From Alphaproteobacteria bacterium (lineage in GTDB: Bacteria; Pseudomonadota; Alphaproteobacteria; UBA7887), in assembly GCA_028289725.1 (NCBI GenBank), contig JANQOH010000482.1, forward strand, positions 1 through 11,760: a stretch of DNA of 11,760 nucleotides. Direction: 5' to 3'. Of the stretch, positions 1 to 7,144 are shown one piece after another (position 1 is the first letter of the stretch; every line of letters begins with the position of its first letter). The translations under genes were made by a program, and so were the position numbers. The notes below the pieces were generated by a model. The model did no database searches and was not told the origin of the DNA. It saw only the letters and a list, made by a program, of their open reading frames with translations.

Positions 1-357
1 CTCGGAAGCCAAGAGGAGCGTCAGGAATTTCTGACCAGCCTCGGTCTGGAGGAAACCGGTCTCGACCGCTTGATCCGCGCCGGCTACGCCTTGCTTGACT
101 TGATAACGTTTTTCACGGCTGGGCCTAAGGAAACGCGCGCCTGGACGATTCCCGTGGGAACCAAGGCGGGCGGCGCCGCGGGCGTTATTCATAGCGATTT
201 TGAGCGCGGCTTTATTTGCGCGGAAACCATCGCGTTCGACGATTATGTGGACGCCGGAAGCGAGCAAGCAGCCAAAGATGCCGGGCGAATGCGCCAAGAA
301 GGCCGCGATTACACCGTCGCGGACGGCGATGTTCTATTGTTCCGCTTCAATGTCTGA
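1..357 (+). CDS. ychF: Redox-regulated P-loop ATPase YchF, C-terminal part (5' end outside window)
   Basis: This is the last 118 residues of YchF, an Obg-family ATPase that binds ribosomes and has been linked to translation and oxidative-stress responses. The frame is open from base 1 and ends at TGA 355-357. What is visible covers the end of the nucleotide-binding part and the whole TGS domain. Characteristic strings are TGLDRLIRAGY, ITFFTAGPKE, RAWT, AGVIHSDFERGF and the ending DGDVLLFRFNV, which is the usual YchF C-terminus. The family is about 365 residues long, so roughly 245 N-terminal residues, including the G motifs, lie upstream of the window. Nothing suggests truncation at the C-terminus. 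The following gene starts 110 bases later, after an inverted repeat and a possible promoter, so it is probably a separate unit. Confidence 0.95.
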   Translation, partial: LGSQEERQEFLTSLGLEETGLDRLIRAGYALLDLITFFTAGPKETRAWTIPVGTKAGGAAGVIHSDFERGFICAETIAFDDYVDAGSEQAAKDAGRMRQEGRDYTVADGDVLLFRFNV

Positions 358-385
358 CGGCCCGACACTGAGCCGGTTTTCGCGC

Positions 386-414
386 GGACGCACCAAAGGC
401 GTCCTTGCTATAAA
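386..414 (+). promoter_or_regulatory. Inverted repeat followed by an extended -10-like element upstream of the dienelactone hydrolase gene
   Basis: GGACGC (386-391) and GCGTCC (399-404) form a perfect 6-bp inverted repeat with a 7-base loop. Directly after it comes TG-C-TATAAA, with TG at 406-407 and TATAAA at 409-414. This resembles an extended -10 element and lies about 54 bases before the ATG at 468. No good -35 hexamer is visible. The hairpin could also serve as the end of the ychF transcript, but there is no T-run after it. Both readings are inference. Confidence 0.3.
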
Positions 415-467
415 GAGCGTTTGCCGCACCGAAATAGAGTCGAGCGGGCGAGCAAGGGAGGCACGTA

Positions 468-1154
468 ATGAGCGACAATAAGGGCCGCATGGTCGACCTG
501 ACCGCGGCGGACGAACACACCTATCAAGCTTATCATGTCCACGCGTCGGGCGATCGCGGCCGTCGCGGCGGCTTGGTCGTGATTCAGGAGATCTTCGGCG
601 TAAACAGCCACATCCGGAACGTCGCGGACGGATACGCCGCTCAGGGCTACGAAGTCTATGCGCCGGCCCTGTTTGACCGGATCGAACGCGGCGTCGAGCT
701 CGGCTATAGCGAAGACGACATTGCGAGCGGCATTGCTCTCATGCAGAAAATGGATATCACCAACGCGGTGCTCGACGTGCAGAACTGCGCCGGCGCGTTG
801 CGCGGCGAAGGCCCTGTTGGACTGGTGGGCTATTGTTGGGGCGGAACCGTCAGTTGGGTTACTGCCTGCCGCGCGATTGGGGTTGCGGCGGCCGTTTGCT
901 ATTACGGTGGCAACATTATCGGGCACGTGGACCTGTCACCGAAATGCCCGGTCATGATGCATTTCGGCGAGCAAGATGCGGCGATCCCGATGGACGCCGT
1001 GGACGCAATCCGCGCCAAGCACCCGAAAGCGGACATTCACGTTTATGATGCGGATCACGGCTTTAACTGTGATCAACGCGCATCGTATAACGACACAGCC
1101 GCCGCGCTCGCGCTTGAGCGAAGCCTTGAATTTTTCGGCCAACACGTGGGGTGA
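468..1154 (+). CDS. Dienelactone hydrolase family protein (carboxymethylenebutenolidase-like)
   Basis: A 228-aa cytoplasmic alpha/beta hydrolase of the dienelactone hydrolase family. Classical members open the lactone ring of dienelactones in aromatic degradation. The catalytic set is present: nucleophile Cys123 in the elbow GYCWGG (121-126), Asp170 in HFGEQDAA, His197 in DADHGFNC, and Glu41 in QEIFGVN, which corresponds to the glutamate that activates the cysteine in the Pseudomonas enzyme. Length matches the family (about 230-240). The ATG at 468 has a GGGAGGC-type ribosome binding site; the in-frame ATG at 489 has no comparable site. There are no aromatic-degradation genes nearby, so the true substrate is unknown and the ring-cleavage role should not be assumed. 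It lacks a signal peptide, unlike the next gene. Confidence 0.9.
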   Translation: MSDNKGRMVDLTAADEHTYQAYHVHASGDRGRRGGLVVIQEIFGVNSHIRNVADGYAAQGYEVYAPALFDRIERGVELGYSEDDIASGIALMQKMDITNAVLDVQNCAGALRGEGPVGLVGYCWGGTVSWVTACRAIGVAAAVCYYGGNIIGHVDLSPKCPVMMHFGEQDAAIPMDAVDAIRAKHPKADIHVYDADHGFNCDQRASYNDTAAALALERSLEFFGQHVG

Positions 1155-1206
1155 ACGACGCCGGCCTATTTCTTTCGCCGTCTCCTAAATTTGGAAGGAC
1201 TCAAAA

Positions 1207-1587
1207 ATGAAAAAGGTTGCCACAGCACTTATTGCCGTCTTGTTTTTAATTGTGCCGGCCTATGCCGCCGAACTGGGTATCGAAGATCTTGAAGTCGGCG
1301 AAGGTCGCGCGGCGCAAAGCGGCGATCGTGTGGCCGTGCACTATACGGGTTGGCTGCTGGACGGCGACAAGTTCGATAGTTCGCTCGATCGCGGCCAAGC
1401 GTTTGTCTTTCAGTTGGGCGCACGACAAGTTATTCGCGGCTGGGATGAGGGCGTGCAAGGCATGCAGGTTGGTGGCAAACGGCGTCTGACGATCCCGCCG
1501 GAATATGGCTATGGCGACCGCGACCTCGGCATCATTCCGCCGAACTCGACACTGGTGTTCGACGTCGAACTTCTTGGCTTCGAATAG
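1207..1587 (+). CDS. Exported FKBP-type peptidyl-prolyl cis-trans isomerase
   Basis: A 126-aa single-domain FKBP that catalyses cis-trans isomerisation of X-Pro bonds and probably helps proteins fold in the periplasm. Residues 1-20 form a signal peptide (MKK, hydrophobic core, cleavage after AYA). The FKBP domain fills the rest: VAVHYTGWL (43-50), KFDSS (55-59), VIRGWDEGV (75-83), GGKRRLTIPPEYGYG (89-103) and TLVFDVELL (115-123). Active-site positions matching FKBP12 are visible: Tyr46, Phe56, Asp57, Phe67, Val75-Ile76, Trp79, Tyr100 and Phe118. The start has a GGAAGGA ribosome binding site. The phosphorylase gene begins 9 bases after the stop, so the two are probably co-transcribed although their compartments differ. 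Confidence 0.95.
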   Translation: MKKVATALIAVLFLIVPAYAAELGIEDLEVGEGRAAQSGDRVAVHYTGWLLDGDKFDSSLDRGQAFVFQLGARQVIRGWDEGVQGMQVGGKRRLTIPPEYGYGDRDLGIIPPNSTLVFDVELLGFE

Positions 1588-1596
1588 GCCGATCCG

Positions 1597-2481
1597 ATGA
1601 CCGGGAAAACGGCTGCCATCGGCGTGATCGGCGGAAGTGGCGTCTATGATCTCGACGGTCTGACCAATACACGCTGGCAGGCCGTCGAAACACCGTTCGG
1701 CAAACCGTCGGACGAGCTATTGTTCGGAGATCTTGACGGTCAGCAAATGGTGTTCTTGCCGCGCCACGGGCGCGGTCATCGCATCCCGCCGTCGGAGCTG
1801 AACTTTCGCGCGAATATCGACGCGCTGAAACGGGTCGGCTGTCACACGGTTTTGTCGGTAAGCGCGGTCGGTTCGTTGAAAGAAGAACTGTCACCGGGCA
1901 CTTTCGTGCTCGTCGATCAGTTCATCGACCGGACGTTTGCACGCACCAAGAGCTTTTTCGGCACCGGCATGGTCGGCCACGTTTCCATGGCCCATCCCGT
2001 CTGCGGACGCTGCGGCGAGCATCTCCTGCGCGCCGCCGCCAATGAAGGCATTACCATGGTGCGTGGCGGAACCTACTTGGTCATGGAAGGCCCGCAATTC
2101 TCAACGCTCGCCGAATCTGAACTCTATCGCTCCTGGGGCTGCGATGTAATCGGCATGACCAACATGCCGGAAGCGAAACTCGCCCGCGAAGCCGAGATGT
2201 GTTACGCGACCGTGGCGATGATCACCGACTATGATTGCTGGCACCCGCACCATGACGACGTCACGGTCGACGCGATCATCGGCGTACTCATGGCGAACGC
2301 GGACAAGGCGCGCGCCCTGATCAAGGCCGTCATTCCGATGTTAAAATCCGACCAAGGCCCGTGCGCCAGAGGCTGCAATAACGCACTCGACACAGCGCTC
2401 ATTACAGCCCCGGAAGCGCGCGACCACGAGCTCTTGTCAAAATTGGATGCGGTGGCCGGCCGCGTCTTGTCGGCGAATTAG
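1597..2481 (+). CDS. mtnP: S-methyl-5'-thioadenosine phosphorylase (MTAP)
   Basis: A 294-aa purine-nucleoside-phosphorylase-superfamily enzyme. It splits 5'-methylthioadenosine with phosphate into adenine and methylthioribose-1-phosphate, the entry to methionine salvage and clean-up after polyamine synthesis. Visible motifs are IGVIGGSGVYDLDGL with the phosphate loop GGSG (12-15), LPRHGRGH (54-61), PPSELNFRANI (64-74), VSAVGSLKEEL (88-98), MEGPQFST (163-170), GMTNMPEAKLARE (186-198) and TDYDCW (210-215). Asp211 and Asp213 correspond to the aspartates that mark adenine preference (MTAP) over guanine/hypoxanthine preference (PNP). Length is normal. It starts 9 bases after the FKBP stop, without a strong ribosome binding site, which suggests dependence on translation of the upstream gene. 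No other salvage genes are in the window. Confidence 0.93.
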   Translation: MTGKTAAIGVIGGSGVYDLDGLTNTRWQAVETPFGKPSDELLFGDLDGQQMVFLPRHGRGHRIPPSELNFRANIDALKRVGCHTVLSVSAVGSLKEELSPGTFVLVDQFIDRTFARTKSFFGTGMVGHVSMAHPVCGRCGEHLLRAAANEGITMVRGGTYLVMEGPQFSTLAESELYRSWGCDVIGMTNMPEAKLAREAEMCYATVAMITDYDCWHPHHDDVTVDAIIGVLMANADKARALIKAVIPMLKSDQGPCARGCNNALDTALITAPEARDHELLSKLDAVAGRVLSAN

Positions 2482-2624
2482 TTAGTACGGCATCCGATTA
2501 ATAGGTCGAAGATTACGTTGAGATGATCCGGTGATCGGGCCGGATTACCGACCACGCCGAATCAGGAGCACGTGAACCAGCAATATATGGGCGCGGTGGT
2601 GAACAGCGTCCGCAGGGCCAAATC

Positions 2625-2679
2625 CCGATGAAGGCCGATTTCGGCCCGTCATCGGCGTCGTGACGCCAATGACTTTTTT
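2625..2679 (+). terminator. Compound inverted repeats followed by a T6 run, between mtnP and the ParA gene
   Basis: Outer arms CCGATGA (2625-2631) and TCATCGG (2649-2655) enclose inner arms GGCCGA (2633-2638) and TCGGCC (2641-2646), giving one long nearly continuous stem. A second stem, GGCGTC (2654-2659) with GACGCC (2662-2667), follows at once. TTTTTT sits at 2674-2679, 6 bases after the second stem. This resembles an intrinsic terminator for the upstream operon, though it lies about 145 bases past the mtnP stop and the T-run is slightly distant. An operator controlling the ParA gene, 84 bases downstream, is the alternative. Confidence 0.45.
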
Positions 2680-2762
2680 CGCGGATGCGGACGGCGCAAG
2701 AGGCGACTATAGTAGGAGGCGACGCATCGACGCTGCGGCCGGCTGAGCGGGGGACGCAATCC

Positions 2763-3419
2763 ATGTCTGCATCGGTGATCTTGGTTGCCCACCAAAAGGG
2801 CGGCGCAGGGAAAACAACTGTCGCGGCGCATTTGGCCGTCGCTCTATTCAGCCGCACCGCGAAAGTCGCGGTCGTGGACAGCGATCCGCAACAAAGCTTG
2901 GCGGATTGGCACAGGCGCCGGAGCGACTATCGGCCACGGCTCGACGATATCGAGTTGCACCAAGTTTCCGAATGGCGCGCCGCCTCCGAAATGCGGCGGC
3001 TGCGGCGCAACTTCGACTATGTCGTCGTCGACAGCCCACCGCACCGGGAACTCTCGGCACGCGCCGGTCTGCGCAATGCTGATTTGATGGTAGTGCCTGT
3101 TCAACCGAGCCCGATGGACCTTTGGGCGACCGACTCGATCCTAGACCTGGCGAAACGCGAAAACACGCCGTGCCTCGTGGTGTTGAACCGAATGCCGCCG
3201 CGCGGCCGCTTGTCACGCCGCGTCGTGGAGATCATGCGCGATAAAGCCTTGCCCGTGGCGAATACACGGCTCGGCAACCGACAGCTTTTTGCGTCGAGCT
3301 TGATGGATGGCTTGGGCGTGTCAGAAGCCGCGCCAAAAAGCCTCGCCGCGCAGGAAATCGCCGCGCTGTGCACTGAAATCGACGCGATCTTTACCGCGAA
3401 TGATCGAGCCGTCGCGTAA
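2763..3419 (+). CDS. ParA/MinD-family ATPase, orphan
   Basis: A 218-aa deviant Walker A ATPase of the ParA family. Such proteins bind DNA or membrane in an ATP-dependent way and position plasmids, chromosomes or protein clusters. Visible are the deviant Walker A KGGAGKTT (12-19, with signature Lys12 and catalytic-loop Lys17), the A' motif VDSDPQQSLADW (38-49), Walker B YVVVDSPP (86-93) and LNRMPP (141-146). It lacks the N-terminal helix-turn-helix extension of type Ia ParA, so it resembles short plasmid-type or VirC1/PpfA-like proteins. I chose the ATG at 2763 (GGGGGAC upstream) because the Walker motif then falls at the usual distance; an ATG at 2685 would add 26 residues with no family resemblance. 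No parB or other partner lies beside it: msrB converges on it, with 18 bases between stops. Its cargo is unknown. Confidence 0.88.
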   Translation: MSASVILVAHQKGGAGKTTVAAHLAVALFSRTAKVAVVDSDPQQSLADWHRRRSDYRPRLDDIELHQVSEWRAASEMRRLRRNFDYVVVDSPPHRELSARAGLRNADLMVVPVQPSPMDLWATDSILDLAKRENTPCLVVLNRMPPRGRLSRRVVEIMRDKALPVANTRLGNRQLFASSLMDGLGVSEAAPKSLAAQEIAALCTEIDAIFTANDRAVA

Positions 3420-3437
3420 GAGTCTCAGCGGCGCGCC

Positions 3438-3845
3438 TTATTCCTCCGGTTCCAGATCGAGTGACGCCGAATTCAGGCAATAGCGGAGCCCCGTCGGCTG
3501 CGGGCCGTCCTCGAAAACGTGTCCCAGATGCGCGTCGCAGCGCGCACACAGCACTTCTGTCCGGATCATGCCGTAAGACGTGTCGCGCTCGGTCTGTACC
3601 CGCGCCTCGTCGATCGGCTGCGTGAAACTCGGCCACCCCGTGCCAGAATCGAACTTGTCGCCCGACTTGAATAACTCTTCGCCGCAACAGACACAGCGAT
3701 AGGTGCCCGGCGTCTTGGTATCGTGATATTTGCCGGTAAAGGCACGCTCAGTGCCATGCTCGCGCGTCACGTGATATTGCTCGGGCGTCAATTGCCGGCG
3801 CCAATCGTCCTCGCTTTTCGAGACCTTGTCGTCGGTCACACTCAT
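3438..3845 (-). CDS. msrB: Peptide-methionine (R)-S-oxide reductase MsrB
   Basis: A 135-aa MsrB that reduces the R-epimer of methionine sulfoxide in oxidised proteins, normally with thioredoxin as electron donor. Zinc-binding cysteines are Cys51 and Cys54 (CVCC) and Cys100 and Cys103 (CARC). The substrate-site motif is KFDSGTGWPSF (64-74), then HLGHVFEDGP (106-115). The catalytic residue is Cys123 in RYCLNSASL (121-129). There is no signal peptide, so it acts in the cytoplasm. The start at 3845 has a strong GGGAGGTGA ribosome binding site. It is the last gene of a leftward set and starts 16 bases after the stop of the YffB-like gene, so the two are very probably co-transcribed. Cys53 is an additional cysteine between the zinc ligands. 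Confidence 0.96.
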   Translation of the reverse strand: MSVTDDKVSKSEDDWRRQLTPEQYHVTREHGTERAFTGKYHDTKTPGTYRCVCCGEELFKSGDKFDSGTGWPSFTQPIDEARVQTERDTSYGMIRTEVLCARCDAHLGHVFEDGPQPTGLRYCLNSASLDLEPEE

Positions 3846-3861
3846 TGCCTCACCTCCCGGC

Positions 3862-4209
3862 TTACTGCTTGTTGAGCGCGTCTTTTACTCTATCCGAAAA
3901 TCCGACAAATACTGAGCTCGCGGTTTCAAACACCGGCCTTTTGATCAAAGTTGGATTTGCTTCCATCAACCGACACGCCTTGTCCGGCGTCAGATCCGCC
4001 TTATCGGACTCCGCCAACTGGCGCCACGTGGTACTCCGCCGATTGAGCAACGTTTCCCAACCGGCTTCCGTGCACCAGCGGTCAACGGCACCGTCCGGCA
4101 GACCGTCAGCCCGGAGGTCACGGAATTCGTGCGCCTGCCCGGTTTGATCGAGCCAAGCCAAGGCCTTGCGGCATGTGTCGCAGTTGCGCAACCCGTATAC
4201 GGTGATCAT
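3862..4209 (-). CDS. ArsC-family reductase, YffB/Spx-like
   Basis: A 115-aa thioredoxin-fold protein of the ArsC/Spx superfamily, closest by eye to E. coli YffB: it begins ITVYGLRNCDTCRKALAWL, has WETLLNRRSTTWRQL (51-65), and ends with the LIKRPVFE segment (88-95), whose Arg-Pro contains the family's cis-proline, and a GFSD loop (103-106). The N-terminal redox motif here is CDTC (Cys10, Cys13). E. coli YffB, as I recall it, has only the first cysteine (CDTI), so this one could form an internal disulfide. YffB-type proteins are not proven arsenate reductases; a glutathione- or thiol-linked role has been proposed. The ATG at 4209 is preferred over an upstream in-frame start at 4278 because the fold begins there and GAGAGGAG precedes it. 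Linkage to msrB fits a thiol/oxidative-damage role. Confidence 0.88.
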   Translation of the reverse strand: MITVYGLRNCDTCRKALAWLDQTGQAHEFRDLRADGLPDGAVDRWCTEAGWETLLNRRSTTWRQLAESDKADLTPDKACRLMEANPTLIKRPVFETASSVFVGFSDRVKDALNKQ

Positions 4210-4278
4210 GTTCGTCGACGCTCCTCTCACCGCTTGAGTATAGGCGAAGTCGCCGCACGTGCCTGAATTAGGACGCAA

Positions 4279-4512
4279 CTAGTGGATCGCCGCTATGCGT
4301 GACTCCTCCATGGCCTCGTCGGCGCGCGCCGCCCGAATTTCATTACAGACGCCGAGCCAGAACCGCGCCTCTTCGGTCACATTCACACGGGCCGACCGAC
4401 TTGCCGTCAGCGCGGCGACGGCCAAAGCGGCACGCCCATGGCTCTCCATCAAGCGGTGGGCGACGCGCTTCATCATTTCCTGGGATAGCGCCACCTCTCC
4501 TGTCTCGGTCAT
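4279..4512 (-). CDS. Small hypothetical protein, 77 aa
   Basis: I do not recognise the family. The ATG at 4512 is chosen because GGAGGAC lies just upstream and because the extra N-terminal residues of a longer reading (from 4581) look non-coding. The protein is soluble, with no signal peptide or membrane segment. It is rich in Ala, Glu, Arg and Met, and probably mostly helical (VALSQEMMKRVAHRLMESH, then TEEARFWLGVCNEIRAARADEAMEES). There is one cysteine. The stop is 69 bases upstream of the YffB-like gene on the same strand, so it may be the first gene of that leftward set. The good ribosome binding site and codon pattern support a real gene; function is unknown. Confidence 0.6.
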   Translation of the reverse strand: MTETGEVALSQEMMKRVAHRLMESHGRAALAVAALTASRSARVNVTEEARFWLGVCNEIRAARADEAMEESRIAAIH

Positions 4513-4795
4513 ATGGGTCCTCCGTTGGTGCTCCGTTACGGATGCGTAAAGCATCTTCCATGCCAGCGCGAAGGACCGCACCTAGCCTGCGCTCGACCGG
4601 GAAACCGGCCGCCCAGCCGGCAGGTCTTGCCCGGCAGAAAGCGCTCGATTCCATGGAAAAGCGGCCGTTCCCCGCTATTTTGACTCCTGTGGGGATGCCG
4701 GGCGGTCTGGGCCCTGCGGCGCGGCGTAATGCGCCGGGACGCAGGCGGCGCCAAGAGGATGGATAAGTCGGCGAAAGGCGAAGGTCGTCCCCGAT
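4513..4795. other. Divergent intergenic region, 283 bases
   Basis: This stretch separates the leftward 77-aa gene from the rightward desaturase gene and should hold both promoters. Small GC hairpins are present, for example CCGG-GAAA-CCGG (4597-4608), a GNRA-type tetraloop. A -35-like TTGACT occurs at 4680-4685 on the + strand, but no convincing -10 follows at 16-18 bases. I see no gene in it. Confidence 0.5.
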
Positions 4796-5809
4796 ATGGA
4801 AAGCATCTTCGGTACGGATTTGGGTGCCATTCTGCACGAGCTGCTGCTGCGTGTGATGGCGCCGTTCGTCACGTTCCTATTCCCGGAATCCATGCTCTAT
4901 TGGCCGTATCTGCTGTCCGGTCTGGCCATTGCGATTCTGGTCTACGCCTGGACCCGGCCGCGCCGCGACTTTTCGTTCGCCGCCATGCTCAAAGCGGGCC
5001 TCGATCCGCGTATTTGGTTCGCGAAATCAGCGCGCGCCGACTACCGGTTTTACGTGGTCAACGGCATCCTCTACCCATTATTGACCGCGCCCATTGCGTT
5101 GTCGGGCCTTGCGCTGGGTGTGGCTGTGAGTGAAGCGATCGCGGCTTGGCGCGGCCCGCTCGAAGACCCCGCATTGGGACCCATCGCGATCCGCGTCGCC
5201 TACACGATCGCCTTTTTCGTGTGCCTGGATTTTGGCCGGTTTCTCGCCCACTACGCCTTGCACAAAGTCCCGCTGCTTTGGGAATTCCACAAAGTGCACC
5301 ACTCAGCGGAAGTGCTGACGCCGATTACCAGCGGCCGGCTGCACCCGGTCGACCTGTTTGTCATGGGCCTGGGTGAAGCCTTCGGTGTAGCGGTGGCCAC
5401 CGGCCTCTTCTTCTACCTGGGCGCGGGCGAAGTGACGGTCTATACCGCGCTGGGTCTCCACGTGGCGTTGATGGTCTATTACGCGATCGGGAATCTGCGC
5501 CATAGCCATGTTTGGCTTTCCTATGGTCCGCTGAACTATGTCTTCATCAGCCCAGCCCAGCACCAAATCCATCACAGCCGGCTCCCGAAACATTTCGATC
5601 GGAACTGCGGGTTCGGCCTCGCCATCTGGGATTGGATGTTCGGAACGCTGTATGTGCCGAAGGAACGCGAACGGTTTCCCATGGGCCTCGGGGACGGCAC
5701 TGACGGCACATGGCACACGGTCCGCGGTATGTATTTGCGCCCCTTCGTGAACGCTTACCGGCTGCTTAAACCGGGGTCCGACGGCAAGCAGACCTACCCG
5801 GCGGAATAA
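4796..5809 (+). CDS. Sterol desaturase / fatty acid hydroxylase family membrane protein
   Basis: A 337-aa integral membrane di-iron oxygenase of the fatty acid hydroxylase superfamily. These enzymes use O2 and two irons held by histidines to hydroxylate or desaturate sterols, fatty acids, carotenoids or related lipids. Histidine clusters are HxxxH at 152/156, HxxHH at 165/168/169, His236 and His238, and HxxHH at 256/259/260, so the metal site looks complete. Hydrophobic segments lie at about 33-52, 88-118, 131-150, 188-209 and 215-232. Length is typical of bacterial members. The start at 4796 has GAAGG about 11 bases upstream and leads into an N-terminus ending in the first membrane segment. 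The substrate cannot be told from sequence; there are no sterol- or carotenoid-synthesis neighbours. Confidence 0.9.
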   Translation: MESIFGTDLGAILHELLLRVMAPFVTFLFPESMLYWPYLLSGLAIAILVYAWTRPRRDFSFAAMLKAGLDPRIWFAKSARADYRFYVVNGILYPLLTAPIALSGLALGVAVSEAIAAWRGPLEDPALGPIAIRVAYTIAFFVCLDFGRFLAHYALHKVPLLWEFHKVHHSAEVLTPITSGRLHPVDLFVMGLGEAFGVAVATGLFFYLGAGEVTVYTALGLHVALMVYYAIGNLRHSHVWLSYGPLNYVFISPAQHQIHHSRLPKHFDRNCGFGLAIWDWMFGTLYVPKERERFPMGLGDGTDGTWHTVRGMYLRPFVNAYRLLKPGSDGKQTYPAE

Positions 5810-5879
5810 TGTCCGTCTTGTGCTGGCCCGCTCGCAAGGACACGCCTATCCTCCTCTCATTATTAGGTTTCCGGAACAA

Positions 5880-5906
5880 ACCACGCTGTGACGTGGTCGC
5901 CTTTTT
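5880..5906 (+). terminator. Possible weak terminator after the desaturase gene
   Basis: ACCACG (5880-5885) and CGTGGT (5892-5897) pair around a 6-base loop, and TTTTT follows at 5902-5906 after TCGCC. It lies about 70 bases past the desaturase stop. The stem is short and the T-run is offset, so termination is plausible but uncertain. Confidence 0.35.
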
Positions 5907-5918
5907 GCAGTAAACTGC
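5888..5918 (+). promoter_or_regulatory. Candidate promoter with palindrome upstream of the DUF4384-caspase pair
   Basis: GTGACG (5888-5893) and TAAACT (5911-5916) are separated by 17 bases; each matches 4 of 6 consensus positions for -35 and -10. The -10 sits inside a 12-base inverted repeat, GCAGT-AA-ACTGC (5907-5918), which could bind a dimeric repressor. It lies about 80 bases before the chosen start at 5996. The match is weak and overlaps the possible terminator, so this is a suggestion only. Confidence 0.25.
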
Positions 5919-5995
5919 CCTGCGCAGGAGCGGCAAACGGGAGGAGCGGCACCGGGGTGTAATCCGGGTGCATGTGGGGAGAAGGAAACCTGCTC

Positions 5996-7144
5996 ATGGT
6001 CGCGAGGTGGGTGGCAGCCGCGTTGTCGGCCGTCATGTTTTCGGCGCAGGCACTGGCGGCGGAGCTTGTGGTCATCGCATCGAATGCGCCGTCCCTATCC
6101 GCTGGCGAGCAGGTCGATGCGGCCCAAGTCATCGAGATCCCACAAGGCGCGCGGGCGACCCTTCTCGCCGCAAGCGGCCGGACCATTACACTCGAGGGCC
6201 CCTTTCGGGGGCCGGTCGACATGCCTGACGGGGAAAGCGGGCAGTCAGACACGCTCACGGCGATTGCCGCGCTTTTGGCTCCGGCGGACGCGACCGTCCC
6301 GATTTTGGGCCAAACCCGCGGCGCCGCGCCCATCGAAGGGCCGGGCAATTCGCTTTGGATCGATACCTCGCGTGCCGGGAAATACTGCGTGGGCCCAGGG
6401 CGTTTCCTGCATTTATGGCGCCCGCAAGCCGACGAAAGGCAATCCGCCAAGCTGACCGATATGGAAACCGGCCGTTCGACCACCATCACTTGGAACGGCG
6501 GCGAGGTGACCCACGCTTGGCCGGCGGCCCTCACCTACCGCGATGGCGCCGCCTATCTGGTGCTCGTGGACGGTGTCCGCGATCCCATACACGTTGAAAT
6601 CCGCTTGATTTCTGGGGGCCTCGACGGCGCACTGCCCCGCATCGCGTGGATGGTCGAACAAGGATGCGTCGCCCAGGCCCACGCGGAATTGGCCGCGTTC
6701 CAAGATCAGGTCGACCCCTTCAGCTTGTATATGAGCACCGATCGCGGGGCCGATCCGACCTACACGGTCGGCGATACCTTGACGGTTAAGGTGAAAGCCA
6801 ACCGCGACGCCGCGATCTATTGCTTCTACACCGCGGGCGATGGCAACACGATCGCCCTGTTTCCCTCGCAATTTTCGGGCGGCGCGTGGGTGCGCGGCCA
6901 CGAAACCCTATATTTGCCGGGCGACCGGCTCCCTGTGACTTTAAGCATAGCTCCCCCACCCGGGCAGGAGATAATTCGGTGCTATGGAACGACCCGTGAT
7001 GTGACCCGCGATCTGCCGACCGCGCTCGTGTCAGGGGATTTCCGGCCGATCGAGCCGTCTTTGGCGAATCGTATCGCGCCGTCGTTCCAGGAAATATCTG
7101 ATGTCCGCCTCGCCAATGGCGAGATAGTCGTGAGGGTAGAATGA
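5996..7144 (+). CDS. Exported protein with FecR-like N-terminal region and C-terminal DUF4384 domain
   Basis: A 382-aa exported protein. The ATG at 5996 is preferred to the one at 5972: GAAGGA precedes it and translation then opens directly with a signal peptide (MVARWVAAAL, cleavage near ALA-A, residues 19-22). Residues 23-75 (AGEQVDAAQVIEIPQGARATLLAASGRTITLEGPF) resemble the FecR-like beta segments of envelope sensor proteins. A middle beta-rich part (120-240) has two cysteines (131, 224). The C-terminus (about 250-345) fits DUF4384: YTVGDTLTVKVKANRDAAIYCFY, then NTIALFPSQF and LYLPGDRLPV, with Cys276 and Cys329. DUF4384 has no firm biochemical function but is known beside or fused to caspase-like domains and in envelope or secretion clusters. 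The stop overlaps the peptidase start by 4 bases (ATGA), which implies coupled translation. The FecR-like call is by pattern only. Confidence 0.75.
   Translation: MVARWVAAALSAVMFSAQALAAELVVIASNAPSLSAGEQVDAAQVIEIPQGARATLLAASGRTITLEGPFRGPVDMPDGESGQSDTLTAIAALLAPADATVPILGQTRGAAPIEGPGNSLWIDTSRAGKYCVGPGRFLHLWRPQADERQSAKLTDMETGRSTTITWNGGEVTHAWPAALTYRDGAAYLVLVDGVRDPIHVEIRLISGGLDGALPRIAWMVEQGCVAQAHAELAAFQDQVDPFSLYMSTDRGADPTYTVGDTLTVKVKANRDAAIYCFYTAGDGNTIALFPSQFSGGAWVRGHETLYLPGDRLPVTLSIAPPPGQEIIRCYGTTRDVTRDLPTALVSGDFRPIEPSLANRIAPSFQEISDVRLANGEIVVRVE

Noticed and set aside
1597..3845. A methionine-metabolism island linking MTAP and MsrB
   Set aside because: They are on opposite strands with a ParA gene between them; nothing but the shared word methionine connects them.
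5863..6534. 223-codon open frame on the minus strand
   Set aside because: It overlaps the DUF4384 gene, and no motif or start signal supports it.
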